A stretch of DNA of 64,000 nucleotides from contig NZ_KK073874.1 in NCBI RefSeq assembly GCF_000585375.1, forward strand, positions 2,976,001 to 3,040,000, written 5' to 3'. The position numbers and the translations under genes are program-made. Numbering within the stretch: position 1 is the stretch's first letter; each line of letters begins with the position of its first letter. The notes beneath the pieces were generated by a model. That model saw only the letters and a list, made by a program, of their open reading frames with translations, was not told the origin of the DNA and made no database searches. This document shows, piece after piece, positions 25,500 to 34,017 of this stretch. Origin of the DNA: Cryptosporangium arvum DSM 44712. GTDB taxonomy: Bacteria; Actinomycetota; Actinomycetes; Mycobacteriales; Cryptosporangiaceae.

Positions 25500-25528
25500 C
25501 CGTGTGTAGTCACTACCGCCTCACACGG
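25500..25528. promoter_or_regulatory. Inverted repeat upstream of the carbamoyltransferase operon
   Basis: CCGTGTG (25500–25506) and CACACGG (25522–25528) form perfect 7-base arms around a 15-base spacer, which itself contains the small palindrome TAGTCACTA (25507–25515). It lies 66–94 bases upstream of the operon's first start codon, where a promoter is expected. A regulator-binding site is likely; the neighbouring TetR protein is the nearest candidate. Confidence 0.5.
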
Positions 25529-25653
25529 GACCTGACGGCTCCTTGCGCTCCGAGGCTCTACCCCAGGGGCGGGAGATAAACGTCGGGTTCCGCGCGAGTG
25601 CGGTAGTTCAACTGTCAGGCCTGCGGAAGAGCGCGATAGCTCGCGGCTGCGTT

Positions 25654-25668
25654 CGGTAACTGTTACCG
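25654..25668. promoter_or_regulatory. 15-bp palindrome overlapping the tetR stop codon
   Basis: CGGTAAC, one central T, GTTACCG form a perfect palindrome that covers the TAA stop of the tetR gene (25663–25665). The length suits a TetR-type operator, and it lies about 220 bases upstream of the heptose operon start, so it may act on that operon. It is short for a terminator. Confidence 0.4.
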
Positions 25669-26301
25669 GGTGTTCGCGTGCAGGCCGAGCGCGGACAGCA
25701 GCGTGTCGAAGACCGCGGGCATGTCGACGGCGTCCGGTTCGAGCAGCCACTGGGTCTGCAGACCGTCCATCACCGCGATCAGCGCGGTGGCGATCATCAC
25801 CGGGTCGCGGTCGGACGGAAGCTCGCCGGCGTCCTGGGCCTCGGCGACGGCCCTGGTCATCAGCGCGCGCAGATCGCGGTAGCGCGCGACGAACGGCTCG
25901 CGCGCGGGGTGACCGTCGGCGACGGCCTCGCCGGAGAGCGCGGCGTACAGCCGCACCAGGCCGGGCACGGTCGTGTTGCGGCGCACCTGCCCGGCCATGC
26001 GTTCCAGTGCCTCGCGGCCGGTCAGCGGCTCGCCGGCCGGGAACATCCGGGCGCCGTCCTCGGCGTCGCGCTCCGCGAGCACCTCGGCGAGCAACTGCTC
26101 CTTCGACGTGAAGTGGTGCAGCAGTCCGGCCTGGCTCAGGCCGACCCGGTCGGCGATCTCCTTGAGCGACCCGCCCCGGTAGCCGGACTCGGCGAACACC
26201 CGCACGGCCTCGGACAGGATCTCGGCGCGCTTCGCGCGGCCCTTGGAGTAGCTGCCGCGCGGCCGCCGCGCGATCGGCCCGGGCGCGGGAGCGTCTTCCA
26301 T
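25663..26301 (-). CDS. TetR-family transcriptional regulator
   Basis: A 212-residue repressor. The N-terminal HTH has RAEILSEAVRVFAESGYRGGS, IADRVGLSQAGLLHHFTSK (recognition helix) and a C-terminal all-helical ligand domain with VMIATALIAVMDGLQTQWLL. ATG 26301 is taken; a GTG two codons upstream is also possible. It is divergent from the dnaJ-like gene and lies upstream, on the same strand, of the carbamoyl/heptose operon. It is therefore a candidate local regulator of that operon. Ligand is unknown. Confidence 0.88.
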   Translation of the reverse strand: MEDAPAPGPIARRPRGSYSKGRAKRAEILSEAVRVFAESGYRGGSLKEIADRVGLSQAGLLHHFTSKEQLLAEVLAERDAEDGARMFPAGEPLTGREALERMAGQVRRNTTVPGLVRLYAALSGEAVADGHPAREPFVARYRDLRALMTRAVAEAQDAGELPSDRDPVMIATALIAVMDGLQTQWLLEPDAVDMPAVFDTLLSALGLHANTR

Positions 26302-26458
26302 CGTCACCACCGCACGGTAGCCCCTGGGGTGTGAGGCGCCGGTCGGCCGCGACCGGGCGGAGGGGCGGCTCAGGACCGCGCGCGGCCGTCGCGTCCCCGG
26401 ATGCCGCTCGCCGTCGCGCCGGACACCGATGAACGCGATCTCGGTCTCGTGCTCGCGA

Positions 26459-26479
26459 GTTGAGTCGGGCCGACTCAAC
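26459..26479 (+). promoter_or_regulatory. HAIR-type HspR operator
   Basis: GTTGAGT, seven bases, ACTCAAC. The HspR-associated inverted repeat consensus is CTTGAGT-N7-ACTCAAG, so only the outermost base pair differs. Symmetry here extends to a perfect 23-bp palindrome (26458–26480, central G). It sits about 70 bases upstream of the preferred start of the DnaJ-like gene, so HspR repression and heat induction are predicted. Confidence 0.85.
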
Positions 26480-26550
26480 TTCGGGGAATGAAACCGGCGC
26501 CGGTGGCGTCTTCTCCGCTGGACGTAGCGACGAGCGACGAGGAGCGGAAG

Positions 26551-27492
26551 GTGGCCACCACGACGAGCGACTACTACGAGGTGCTGGGCGTCGAGCGGTC
26601 GGCGAGCGCGGAGGACATCCAGCGCGCCTACCGCAAGCTCGCCCGTACCTACCACCCGGACGTCAACTCCGACCCGGGCGCCGAGGACCTGTTCAAGCGC
26701 GTGAACGAGGCGAACGAGGTGCTGTCGGACGCCGGGCTGCGGGCGCGCTACGACAAGTTCTCGCCGCAGTTCGGGGACGACTGGCGCAAGGTGCCGGAGG
26801 ACTTCGAGCCGGGCGCGTCCGGTGCCCCGTTCGGGAGCGGCGCGGGGCCCGGGGTGTACTTCTCCGGCGGCGGTGCCGACTTCGAGGACCTGCTCGGTGG
26901 GTTGTTCGGTGGCGGTTCGGGGTTCTTCGGCGGGCGCCCGACCGGCCCGGTGCCGGGGCCGGACGTCGAGGCCGAGATCGAGCTCCCGGTGGAGGACGCC
27001 TACGCCGGTGGGCGACGCAGCCTGACGATGCGCACCGCGACCGGCGTGCGGACGATCGAGGTGAACATCCCGGCCGGCGTCGTGGACGGGCAGCGCATCC
27101 GGCTGGCCGGCCAGGGCGGAGACGGCTACGGCGACGACGCGCCGCGCGGCGACCTGTACCTGTTCGTGCGCCTCGCGCCGCACCCGCGCTACCGGGTGCA
27201 CGGTCGCGACGTGACCGTCGAGCTGCCGGTGATGCCCTGGGAGGCGACGCTCGGCGCGACCGCGACCGTGGAGACGCCCGGCGGCCGGGTGGACGTGAAG
27301 GTGCCTGCCGGTTCGTCGTCGGGCCGCCGCCTGCGCCTGCGTGGACGCGGCCTGCCGAACCCGCGCGGCTCCGCCGGTGACCTGTACGCCGAGGTGAAGA
27401 TCGTCGCGCCCCAGCGCCTCACCGCCGACCAGCGCGCGGCCTGGGAAGCCCTGGCCGCGACCTACGCCACCCCCGGCGAGTCGGCCGCCTGA
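26551..27492 (+). CDS. DnaJ/CbpA-like J-domain co-chaperone
   Basis: A 313-residue type II-like Hsp40. The J domain is at about 6–70 with HPD at 35–37. A Gly/Phe-rich stretch follows (about 95–130), then two β-sandwich peptide-binding domains of the DnaJ C-terminal type. The cysteine-rich zinc-finger repeats are absent and no Cys occurs. It should stimulate DnaK ATPase. I prefer GTG 26551, six bases after an AGGAG site, over ATG 26488, which would begin eight bases after the HAIR palindrome and would add a non-conserved tail. A HAIR operator upstream predicts HspR control. A strong hairpin follows. Confidence 0.9.
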   Translation: MATTTSDYYEVLGVERSASAEDIQRAYRKLARTYHPDVNSDPGAEDLFKRVNEANEVLSDAGLRARYDKFSPQFGDDWRKVPEDFEPGASGAPFGSGAGPGVYFSGGGADFEDLLGGLFGGGSGFFGGRPTGPVPGPDVEAEIELPVEDAYAGGRRSLTMRTATGVRTIEVNIPAGVVDGQRIRLAGQGGDGYGDDAPRGDLYLFVRLAPHPRYRVHGRDVTVELPVMPWEATLGATATVETPGGRVDVKVPAGSSSGRRLRLRGRGLPNPRGSAGDLYAEVKIVAPQRLTADQRAAWEALAATYATPGESAA

Positions 27493-27510
27493 CGTGACCG
27501 CCTGACGTGA

Positions 27511-27540
27511 CCGCCTGTCCACCGGTCGGTGGACAGGCGG
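27511..27540 (+). terminator. Terminator hairpin after the DnaJ-like gene
   Basis: Perfect 13-bp arms (27511–27523 and 27528–27540) with a GGTC loop lie 19 bases after the stop codon. Just before it a 13-base unit CCTGACGTGACCG is tandemly duplicated (27488–27500, 27501–27513), with the first copy covering the stop codon. Confidence 0.75.
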
Positions 27541-27592
27541 GTTCAGTCCGGTGGTCGTCCCGGGGGAGCCGGCCGGGCGGGACGCTCGATGC

Positions 27593-28414
27593 ATGGCTGT
27601 CATCGAGGTATCCGAGCTCCGCAAGACCTACGGCGGGCACCCCGCCGTCGACGGCATCGACCTGCGGGTCGAGTGCGGCGAAGTGTTCGGGCTGCTCGGC
27701 CCGAACGGCGCCGGAAAGACCACGACCGTCGAGATCCTGGAAGGTCACCGCCGCCGCGACGGCGGGGCCGTCCGGGTACTCGGCGAGGACCCCGGCACGG
27801 CCGGGCGCCGCTGGCGCGCCCGGCTCGGCATCGTGCTGCAGAGCGCGACCGACGCCCCCGAGCTCACGGTCCGCGAGATCGTGCGTCACGTCGCCGGGTA
27901 CTACCCGGCTCCCCACGACCCCGACGACGTGATCGCCCGGTGCGGTCTCGACGCCAAGGCCGGCGCGAAGCTGCGTACGCTCTCCGGCGGCCAGCGCCGG
28001 CGCGTCGACGTCGCGCTCGGCATCGTCGGCGCCCCGGAGTTGCTGTTCCTGGACGAGCCGACGACGGGCTTCGACCCGGAGGCCCGCCGGAGCTTCTGGG
28101 AGCTCATCCGCGCCCTGGCCGGCGACGGAACGACGATCGTGCTCACCAGCCACTACCTCGACGAGGTCGAGGCGCTAGCCGATCGCATCGCGGTGCTGGC
28201 CGGCGGCCGGATCGTCGCCGCCGGTACCCCCGCCGACCTCGGCGGCCGGGACGGGCGGGCCACGGTCACCTGGCGCGACGCCGACGGCCGCCACTCGGTC
28301 GCCACCGACGACCCGGCCGGCCTGCTGGCGACGCTCGACGACCCCACCGACCTGCGGGTCGAACGACGCAGCCTCGAAGACGTCTACCTCGACCTGATCG
28401 GAGCGGACCGATGA
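27593..28414 (+). CDS. ABC-2 type exporter, ATP-binding protein
   Basis: A 273-residue ATPase. Walker [11 protein letters not shown] is at 36–45, the Q-loop region GIVLQSATDAPE at about 79–90, signature LSGGQ at 130–134, and Walker B LLFLDEPTTGFDPE at about 149–162. A DrrA-like C-terminal extension follows. ATG 27593 begins directly with the β-strand MAVIEVSELRKTYGG. It overlaps the permease by ATGA and leads a four-gene unit (ATPase, permease, sensor kinase, response regulator), an arrangement typical of drug or lipid exporters controlled by their own two-component system. Confidence 0.93.
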   Translation: MAVIEVSELRKTYGGHPAVDGIDLRVECGEVFGLLGPNGAGKTTTVEILEGHRRRDGGAVRVLGEDPGTAGRRWRARLGIVLQSATDAPELTVREIVRHVAGYYPAPHDPDDVIARCGLDAKAGAKLRTLSGGQRRRVDVALGIVGAPELLFLDEPTTGFDPEARRSFWELIRALAGDGTTIVLTSHYLDEVEALADRIAVLAGGRIVAAGTPADLGGRDGRATVTWRDADGRHSVATDDPAGLLATLDDPTDLRVERRSLEDVYLDLIGADR

Positions 28415-29235
28415 CCGCAACGCTCGCCGCCCCCCTGCCCTCGACGCTGCGCCTCGGCCTCTCCCGGGGCCGGCTGGAGATCCGCCAGTTCTTCCGGGAG
28501 AAGGACGCGGTGATCTTCACGTTCACGCTGCCGGCGTTCCTGCTGCTGATGCTCGGCTTCATCTTCGACGAGCCGCTGAACGGTTTCCCGGGCACCACCG
28601 TCTCCCAGATCTTCGCGGCCAGCATGATCGCGTACGGCATCCTGTCGACGGCGTTCCTGAGCATCGGCACCGGCATCGCGTCCGACCGGGAGGACGGCAC
28701 GCTCAAGCGCCTGCACGGCACGCCGGTGACCGCGACCGCGTACCTCATCGGCAAGGTCATGCTGGTCATGGTCACCACGGCGGCCGAGATCGCGCTGGTA
28801 CTCGGCGTCGGGGTGGTCGTGTTCGACCTGGAGCTGCCCACCGAGGCCGGCCGCTGGGTGACGTTCGGCTGGCTGTTCGCGCTCTCGGTGATCGCGTGCA
28901 CGCTGTTCGGGATCGCGGTGAGTGCGCTCGTGCGTTCGGCGAAGAGCGCCGCGGCGGTGCTGAACCTGCCGGTGCTCGCGCTGCAGTTCGTTTCGGGCAT
29001 TTTCGTCGACATCGCGTCGCTTCCGGAGACCATGGTGAAGATCGCCTCGGTCTTCCCGGTGAAGTGGATGGGGCAGGGTTTCCGGTCGGTGTTCCTGCCG
29101 GACGAGCTGGCGGCGCAGGAGGTGGCGGGGCAGTGGGAGCACGGCCGGATCGCGCTGGTACTGGGCGCCTGGTGCGTCGCCGGGCTGGTGCTCGCGCTGG
29201 CGACGTTCCGCTGGAACGACCGGCGGACCGCGTGA
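28411..29235 (+). CDS. ABC-2 type exporter, permease
   Basis: A 274-residue membrane protein with about six transmembrane helices in the ABC-2 pattern: an N-terminal elbow (REKDAVIFTFTLPAFLLLML), DREDGTLKRLHGTPVTATAYL (the conserved cytoplasmic loop after TM2), and VFPVKWMGQGFRSVFLP near the end. It pairs with the ATPase at 27593 through a 4-base overlap, and its own stop overlaps the sensor kinase start (GTGA). Substrate is unknown; drug, antibiotic or lipid export is usual for this type. Confidence 0.9.
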   Translation: MTATLAAPLPSTLRLGLSRGRLEIRQFFREKDAVIFTFTLPAFLLLMLGFIFDEPLNGFPGTTVSQIFAASMIAYGILSTAFLSIGTGIASDREDGTLKRLHGTPVTATAYLIGKVMLVMVTTAAEIALVLGVGVVVFDLELPTEAGRWVTFGWLFALSVIACTLFGIAVSALVRSAKSAAAVLNLPVLALQFVSGIFVDIASLPETMVKIASVFPVKWMGQGFRSVFLPDELAAQEVAGQWEHGRIALVLGAWCVAGLVLALATFRWNDRRTA

Positions 29236-30434
29236 CGCTCGGAACAGCAGCCATCGCCGCGACCGACGGGTCGCGGCGGTGGCTGTGGCCGTGGGACGCG
29301 TACGTGGCGGTCAGCGTCGCCGCCCTGATCGCGTTGGTCGCCTCGGGCAGCGAGACCACGTCCACCCGCCAGGGCCTCTCGATCGCCTGCCTCGCGCTGA
29401 TCGGCCTGAGCTGGGCGGTGATCGGCCGCCGGTTCGCCCGCGCCGACGACGACGCCGACTCGCCCGACCGCCCCGCCGCCCTGGCCTACGTCGCCGGGGT
29501 CGTCGTCGTCTTCGGCGTCTGCGTTGCCTCCGACGGCATCTCGTCGTTCGCGCTGTTCGCGGTCTGCCCGATCGCGTTTCTCTGCCTGCGCCTGCGGTCG
29601 GCGTTCGTCGCGATCGCGGTCCTCAACCTCGCGCCGATCCCGATCAACGGCCTGCGCGAAGCCAGCCTCGACGCCGCCCGCGACACGATCGGCATCGCGG
29701 TGCTCGGCCTCACGTTCACGGCGCTGATCGGGGCCTCGATCGTCAACGTCGGCCGGCAGAGCGCCGAACGCGCCCGGCTGATCGCCGAACTCGAAGCCAG
29801 CCGGGCCGAGGTGGCGGCACTGTCGCATCAGGCCGGAGTGGCCGCCGAGCGCACCCGGCTGGCCGCGGACATCCACGACACCCTCGCCCAGGGCTTCACC
29901 AGCATCGTCACGCTGGTGCAGGCCGCGGAGACCGAGCTCGACACCGACCGGGGCAGCGCCGACCGGCGGCTCGCGCTCGCGGTGCGTACCGCGCGGGAGA
30001 ACCTCGCCGAGGCGCGGGCGATGGTCACCGTGCTCGCACCGGCCGAGCTGGGCACCGGCACACTCGTCGAGGTGATCGAGAAGCAGGTCGCCCGGCTGGG
30101 CGAGGAGACGGGCGTCGACGCCACCTGCGCCGTGGACGTCCCGCCGGTGCTGCCCACCCGGGTCGAGGTGGTCCTGGTGCGGACCGTGCAGGAAGCGTTG
30201 ACGAACGTCCGCAAGCACGCCGGCGCCGCCACCGTGACCGTCGACCTGATCACGCACGACGGTGCCGTGACGCTCACGGTCGACGACGACGGCGCCGGCT
30301 TCGACGCCGGAGCCGCCCGGTCCGGCTACGGCCTGTCGGGCATGCGCAGCCGGGTCGAGCAGCTCGGCGGCACCCTGACGATCCGCTCGGCGCCCGGCGC
30401 CGGCACGACGGTGACCTGCGAGGTGCCCCGATGA
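29232..30434 (+). CDS. Sensor histidine kinase (HisKA_3/NarL-type)
   Basis: A 400-residue membrane kinase. About five hydrophobic segments (residues 22–172) form the sensor. The dimerisation/phosphoacceptor domain has ERTRLAADIHDTLAQGFTS with His215. The ATPase domain shows VQEALTNVRKHAGA (N box) and DDDGAGFDAG (G1), then GYGLSGMRSRVEQLGG (G2). This is the DesK/LiaS class. Start is GTG 29232 overlapping the permease stop. It should phosphorylate the response regulator encoded next with ATGA overlap. Confidence 0.92.
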   Translation: MTLGTAAIAATDGSRRWLWPWDAYVAVSVAALIALVASGSETTSTRQGLSIACLALIGLSWAVIGRRFARADDDADSPDRPAALAYVAGVVVVFGVCVASDGISSFALFAVCPIAFLCLRLRSAFVAIAVLNLAPIPINGLREASLDAARDTIGIAVLGLTFTALIGASIVNVGRQSAERARLIAELEASRAEVAALSHQAGVAAERTRLAADIHDTLAQGFTSIVTLVQAAETELDTDRGSADRRLALAVRTARENLAEARAMVTVLAPAELGTGTLVEVIEKQVARLGEETGVDATCAVDVPPVLPTRVEVVLVRTVQEALTNVRKHAGAATVTVDLITHDGAVTLTVDDDGAGFDAGAARSGYGLSGMRSRVEQLGGTLTIRSAPGAGTTVTCEVPR

Positions 30435-31048
30435 TCACGGTGCTGCTGGTGGACGATCACCCGGTGGTCAGGGACGGGCTGCGGGGCATGCTCGACGCCG
30501 AGCCGGACCTCGAGGTGGTGGGGGAGGCCGGGTCCGGTCCGGAGGCGGTGGTCCTGGCCCGGACGCTGCGCCCGGACGTCGTCCTGATGGATCTGCGCAT
30601 GCCGGGCGGGGACGGCGCGACCGCCACCGGCCGCATCCGGGCCGAGGTGAGGACGGCGCACGTCGTGGTGCTGACGACCTACGACACGGACGCCGACATC
30701 CTGCGCGCGGTCGACGCCGGGGCCGCGGGCTACCTGCTCAAGGACGCGTCGCGGGCGGAGCTGACCGCCGCGGTGCGCGCGGCGAGCCGGGGCGAGACCG
30801 TGCTGGCGCCGTCGGTGGCCGGGCGGCTGGTGCAGCAGGTGCGCCGCCCTGCCGGGCCGCAGCTCTCGGCGCGCGAACTCGAGGTGCTCACGCTGGTCGG
30901 GCAGGGGCTCACGAACGCCGAGATCGGCGCGCGGCTGCACATCAGCGAGGCGACCGTGAAGACGCACCTGCTGCGGACGTTCACCAAGCTCGACGTCTCC
31001 GACCGCACCGCCGCGGTCACCACGGCGATGGCGCGCGGCCTGCTCTAG
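30431..31048 (+). CDS. NarL/LuxR-family response regulator
   Basis: A 205-residue regulator. The receiver domain has the acidic pocket VDDH, phospho-acceptor Asp54 (VVLMDLRMPG) and Lys in YLLKDAS. The LuxR-type HTH at about 140–205 reads LSARELEVLTLVGQGLTNAEI then ATVKTHLLRTFTKLDV. It is the fourth gene of the ABC/two-component unit and most likely controls the exporter. Transcription may end after it; the DUF2277 gene starts 17 bases later and could be read through. Confidence 0.94.
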   Translation: MITVLLVDDHPVVRDGLRGMLDAEPDLEVVGEAGSGPEAVVLARTLRPDVVLMDLRMPGGDGATATGRIRAEVRTAHVVVLTTYDTDADILRAVDAGAAGYLLKDASRAELTAAVRAASRGETVLAPSVAGRLVQQVRRPAGPQLSARELEVLTLVGQGLTNAEIGARLHISEATVKTHLLRTFTKLDVSDRTAAVTTAMARGLL

Positions 31049-31064
31049 ACCTACGGTCGAGGGC

Positions 31065-31346
31065 ATGTGCCGCAACATCACTGAGCTCCGTGGCCTCCAG
31101 CCGCCCGCCACCGAGGACGAGATCACCGCGGCGGCGGCCCAGTTCATCCGGAAGGTCACCGGGATCGGCAAGCCGAACCCGGGGGTCGCCCCGGCGATGG
31201 ACGAGGCGGTGCAGCAGATCGCCGAGATCACCCGCGGGCTGCTGGCCCAGCTGCCCGCCCGCCGCGGCGAGCCGGCCACCGTGCCGCCGCTGCGCCGCCC
31301 GGCCGTGCGGGCCCGCCTCGGGCTAGGCCCCTTCGACGGCCAATGA
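31065..31346 (+). CDS. DUF2277 family small protein
   Basis: A 93-residue protein beginning MCRNITELRGLQPPATEDEI, the highly conserved start of DUF2277, with the helix AAAQFIRKVTGIGKP after it. The family is widespread in actinobacteria and resembles a helix-hairpin fold, but no function is established. The 3′ end overlaps the acyl-CoA dehydrogenase gene on the opposite strand by 24 bases. It may be co-transcribed with the response regulator upstream (17-bp gap). Confidence 0.85.
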   Translation: MCRNITELRGLQPPATEDEITAAAAQFIRKVTGIGKPNPGVAPAMDEAVQQIAEITRGLLAQLPARRGEPATVPPLRRPAVRARLGLGPFDGQ

Positions 31347-32462
31347 CCGGCTGATCACCAGGCGCTGGATTTGGTTCGTGCCCTCGAAGATCTGCATGAT
31401 CTTGGCCTCGCGCATGTACCGCTCGACCGGGAAGTCCCTGGTGTAGCCGTACCCGCCGAGCACCTGCACGGCGTCGGTGGTCACTTTCATCGCCGCGTCG
31501 GTGGCGACGAGCTTCGCGACGCTGGCCTGTCGCCCGTACGGGCGGCCGGCGTCGCGTCGCCGGGCGGCGTCCAGGTACGTGGCGCGGGCCGAGTCGACGG
31601 CCGCGGCCATGTCCGCGAGCAGGAACCCCAGGCCCTGGTGGTCGATGATCTTTCGGCCGAACGTCGTGCGCTCGTTGGCGTAGGCGGTGGCGGTGTCCAA
31701 CGCGGCCTGCGCGAGGCCGGTGGCGCAGGCGGCGATGCCGAGCCGGCCGGAGTCCAGCGCGCTGAACGCGATCTGCAGGCCCTGACCCTCGGTGCCGACC
31801 CGCCGGTCCGCGGAGAGGAACGCGCCGTCCCAGAACGCGGCCGTGGTCGGGATCGCGTGCAACCCCATCTTCTCCTCGGGCGCGCCGAACGTGAGGCCCT
31901 CCACGGCCCCGGGCGCGTGGAAACACGTGATGCCGGCCGGGGCCCGCACGAACAGCGCGTAAAAGTCGGCCTTGCCGCCGTGGGTGATCCACGCCTTCTG
32001 CCCGGTCACGGCGTACCCGCCGTCGGCCGCGTCGGCCCGGCAGGTCAGCGCGGCCGCATCGGACCCGGCGTGCGGCTCGGAGAGGCTGTAGCCGCCGACG
32101 AGCGAGCCGCCGAGCGCCTCGGGGAGCCAGCGCTCCTGCTGTTCCCGGGAGCCGAACGTGGCCAGCGGGTAGCACGAGAGCCCGTGCACGCTGGTGGCCA
32201 CCGCGACCGCCGCCCACCGCGCGGCCAGCTCCTCGAGGACCTGAAGGTAGACCTCGTAGGGCTGACCGCCCCCGCCGAACTCCTCCGGGTAGGGCAGGCC
32301 CAGGAGCCCGGCCGCGCCGAGCGTCGCGAACAGGCCGTCGGGGTAGGTCTCGGCGCGTTCGTGCGCGTCGACCCGGGGCGCGAGCTCCTTGTCGGCGATG
32401 TCCCGGGTGAGCTCGATCAGGTCGGCGGCTTCGGTGCTGGGGAGCAAACGATCGACGGGCAT
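31323..32462 (-). CDS. Acyl-CoA dehydrogenase
   Basis: A 379-residue flavoenzyme. GGYSLSEPHAGSDAAALTCRA is the FAD/substrate loop, KAWITHGGKADFYALFVR the second signature, and YTRDFPVERYMREAKIMQ then FEGTNQIQ the C-terminal signature with the catalytic Glu. ATG 32462 starts MPVDRLLPSTEAADLIELT. The start abuts a quasi-palindromic operator shared with the divergent tetR. It probably oxidises a fatty or branched acyl-CoA in β-oxidation, donating electrons to ETF. Substrate chain cannot be decided. Confidence 0.92.
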   Translation of the reverse strand: MPVDRLLPSTEAADLIELTRDIADKELAPRVDAHERAETYPDGLFATLGAAGLLGLPYPEEFGGGGQPYEVYLQVLEELAARWAAVAVATSVHGLSCYPLATFGSREQQERWLPEALGGSLVGGYSLSEPHAGSDAAALTCRADAADGGYAVTGQKAWITHGGKADFYALFVRAPAGITCFHAPGAVEGLTFGAPEEKMGLHAIPTTAAFWDGAFLSADRRVGTEGQGLQIAFSALDSGRLGIAACATGLAQAALDTATAYANERTTFGRKIIDHQGLGFLLADMAAAVDSARATYLDAARRRDAGRPYGRQASVAKLVATDAAMKVTTDAVQVLGGYGYTRDFPVERYMREAKIMQIFEGTNQIQRLVISRSLAVEGA

Positions 32463-32463
32463 A

Positions 32464-32486
32464 GTTAACGGTACCATTAACGGTAC
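32464..32486. promoter_or_regulatory. TetR operator between acyl-CoA dehydrogenase and tetR
   Basis: GTTAACGGTACCATTAAC (32464–32481) is an 18-bp quasi-palindrome with 16 matching positions, centred on GGTACC. The half TTAACGGTAC is also repeated directly at 12-bp spacing (32465–32474 and 32477–32486), so two repressor dimers could bind. It lies one base from the dehydrogenase start and upstream of tetR, a classic autoregulated divergent arrangement. Confidence 0.75.
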
Positions 32487-32526
32487 TGTGGAACCGTCCC
32501 CAATAGCCGTGGTTAGATCTCGCGAC

Positions 32527-33126
32527 GTGACCGTTCGCCGCGGTGCCGCCCGCCGCACCGAGCTGCTCGACGCGCTCGTCGAGCTGCTCCTGGCCGAGGG
32601 CTTCGCGTCGTTCACGCTCGACGACCTCGCCGCCCGGCTGCACTGCTCGAAGCGCACGCTGTACGCGCTGGCCGGCAGCAAGGAGCAGCTGGTCCGCTCG
32701 GCGGTGGTGCACTTCTTCCGGAACGCCACGGCGGCCGTGGAGCAGGCCACCGGGGACGTCCCCGACCCGGCCGGGCGCATCGCCGTCTACCTGTCGTCGG
32801 TGGCCGACGCGCTGCGCCCGGCGTCGGCCGCGTTCATCGACGACGTCGCCGCGTTCGCACCGGCCGCGGAGATCTACGAGCGCAACACCCGGGCCGCCGC
32901 CGCGCGGATCCGGGCCTTCGTCGACGAAGGCGTGGCCGCCGGGGCGTTCCGTGACGTGCACACCGGTTTCGTGGCCGACGTCGTCGCGTCGACGATGGTG
33001 CGCATCCAGCGCCGCGAGGTCGCCGCGGCCACGGGTCTCACCGACGCCGAGGCCTACACCGAGCTCGCGGCGCTCGTCACCACCGGCCTGCGCGTCAGCG
33101 AGCCAGCAGGTCGCGGATCGCCTTGA
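32527..33126 (+). CDS. TetR-family transcriptional regulator
   Basis: A 199-residue regulator. RTELLDALVELLLAEGFASF begins the HTH, LAARLHCSKRTLYALAGSKE is the recognition region, and helical ligand domain follows. I chose GTG 32527 (VTVRRGAARRTEL), which leaves the operator in a 5′ leader; GTG 32488, directly after the operator, is the alternative. It is divergent from the acyl-CoA dehydrogenase and probably represses it, with an acyl-CoA the likely inducer. The 3′ end overlaps the hydrolase gene on the other strand by 32 bases. Confidence 0.85.
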   Translation: MTVRRGAARRTELLDALVELLLAEGFASFTLDDLAARLHCSKRTLYALAGSKEQLVRSAVVHFFRNATAAVEQATGDVPDPAGRIAVYLSSVADALRPASAAFIDDVAAFAPAAEIYERNTRAAAARIRAFVDEGVAAGAFRDVHTGFVADVVASTMVRIQRREVAAATGLTDAEAYTELAALVTTGLRVSEPAGRGSP

Positions 33127-33964
33127 TCACCTCGGCCGGTGCCTCCTCGGCCATGAAGTGCCCGGCGGTGACCAGCCGGTGGTCGAGGTCGGCGGCCCAG
33201 GCGCGCCAGATCGCGGCGGCGTCGAAGCCGAGCGCGGCGCCCCAGTCCTGCTGGAGCACGGTGACCGGCATCGACAGCCGGTGGCCGGCCTCCTTGTCGG
33301 CGGCGTCGTGCTCGAGGTCGATCGTCGCCGAGGCGCGGTAGTCGGCCACGATCGAGGTGACCGCGTTCCGCGAGGCCCGCAGGTACTCGGCCCGGACGTC
33401 GGCCGGGATCGCGTCCGGGTTCTGCGCCCAGGCGTCGAGGAACGAGCCGAAGAACTCGTCCGGAACCGCGCCGATCATCTTCTCCGGCAGGCCGGGCGGC
33501 TGGGCCATCAGGAACAGGTGGTACCCGACCGACGCGCGCACGCCGCGCAGCACGTCCCAGCTCTCCAGCGTCGGGAGGACGTCGAGCGAGGCGAGGTGCG
33601 TGATCGTGTCCGGGTGGTCCAGGCCGGCGCGGATCGCCACCAGCGCCCCGCGGTCGTGCCCGGCGAGCGCGAACCGGTCGTGCCCCAGCGCCTTCGCGAC
33701 CGCGACGACGTCCGCGGCCATCGTGCGCTTCGCGTAGCCCTCGGCGGGTTTGTCGCTGTCGCCGTAGCCGCGCAGGTCGGGAACGATCACCGTGTGGTCG
33801 GCGGCCAGGTCGGCGGCCACGTGCCGCCACATCAGGTGGGTCTGCGGGAAGCCGTGCAGCAGGACGATCGGGGTGCCGGTGCCGGCCGTGGCGACGTTCA
33901 GCGCCACCCCGTCGGCCGTCGGAACCCGCTGGTAGTCGAATCCGTGGATGTACATGCCGACCAC
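33095..33964 (-). CDS. α/β hydrolase (haloacetate dehalogenase/epoxide hydrolase-like)
   Basis: A 289-residue hydrolase. The oxyanion-hole HGFPQTHLMW is at about 38–47, the nucleophile elbow GHDRGA with Asp104, and the late catalytic His in VTAGHFMAEE. An Asp nucleophile with GHDRG, rather than GxSxG, and the DLRGYGDSDKP motif place it with fluoroacetate dehalogenases and epoxide hydrolases. Met1 or Met4 (33955) could be the start. Natural substrate is unknown. It is divergent from the SARP regulator at 34018. Confidence 0.88.
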   Translation of the reverse strand: MVGMYIHGFDYQRVPTADGVALNVATAGTGTPIVLLHGFPQTHLMWRHVAADLAADHTVIVPDLRGYGDSDKPAEGYAKRTMAADVVAVAKALGHDRFALAGHDRGALVAIRAGLDHPDTITHLASLDVLPTLESWDVLRGVRASVGYHLFLMAQPPGLPEKMIGAVPDEFFGSFLDAWAQNPDAIPADVRAEYLRASRNAVTSIVADYRASATIDLEHDAADKEAGHRLSMPVTVLQQDWGAALGFDAAAIWRAWAADLDHRLVTAGHFMAEEAPAEVIKAIRDLLAR

Positions 33965-34017
33965 CGTGCCCCGGGCTGGTCAGCAGCCGATCAGCGTCGA
34001 CTGAGTAGGGTTCCGGT

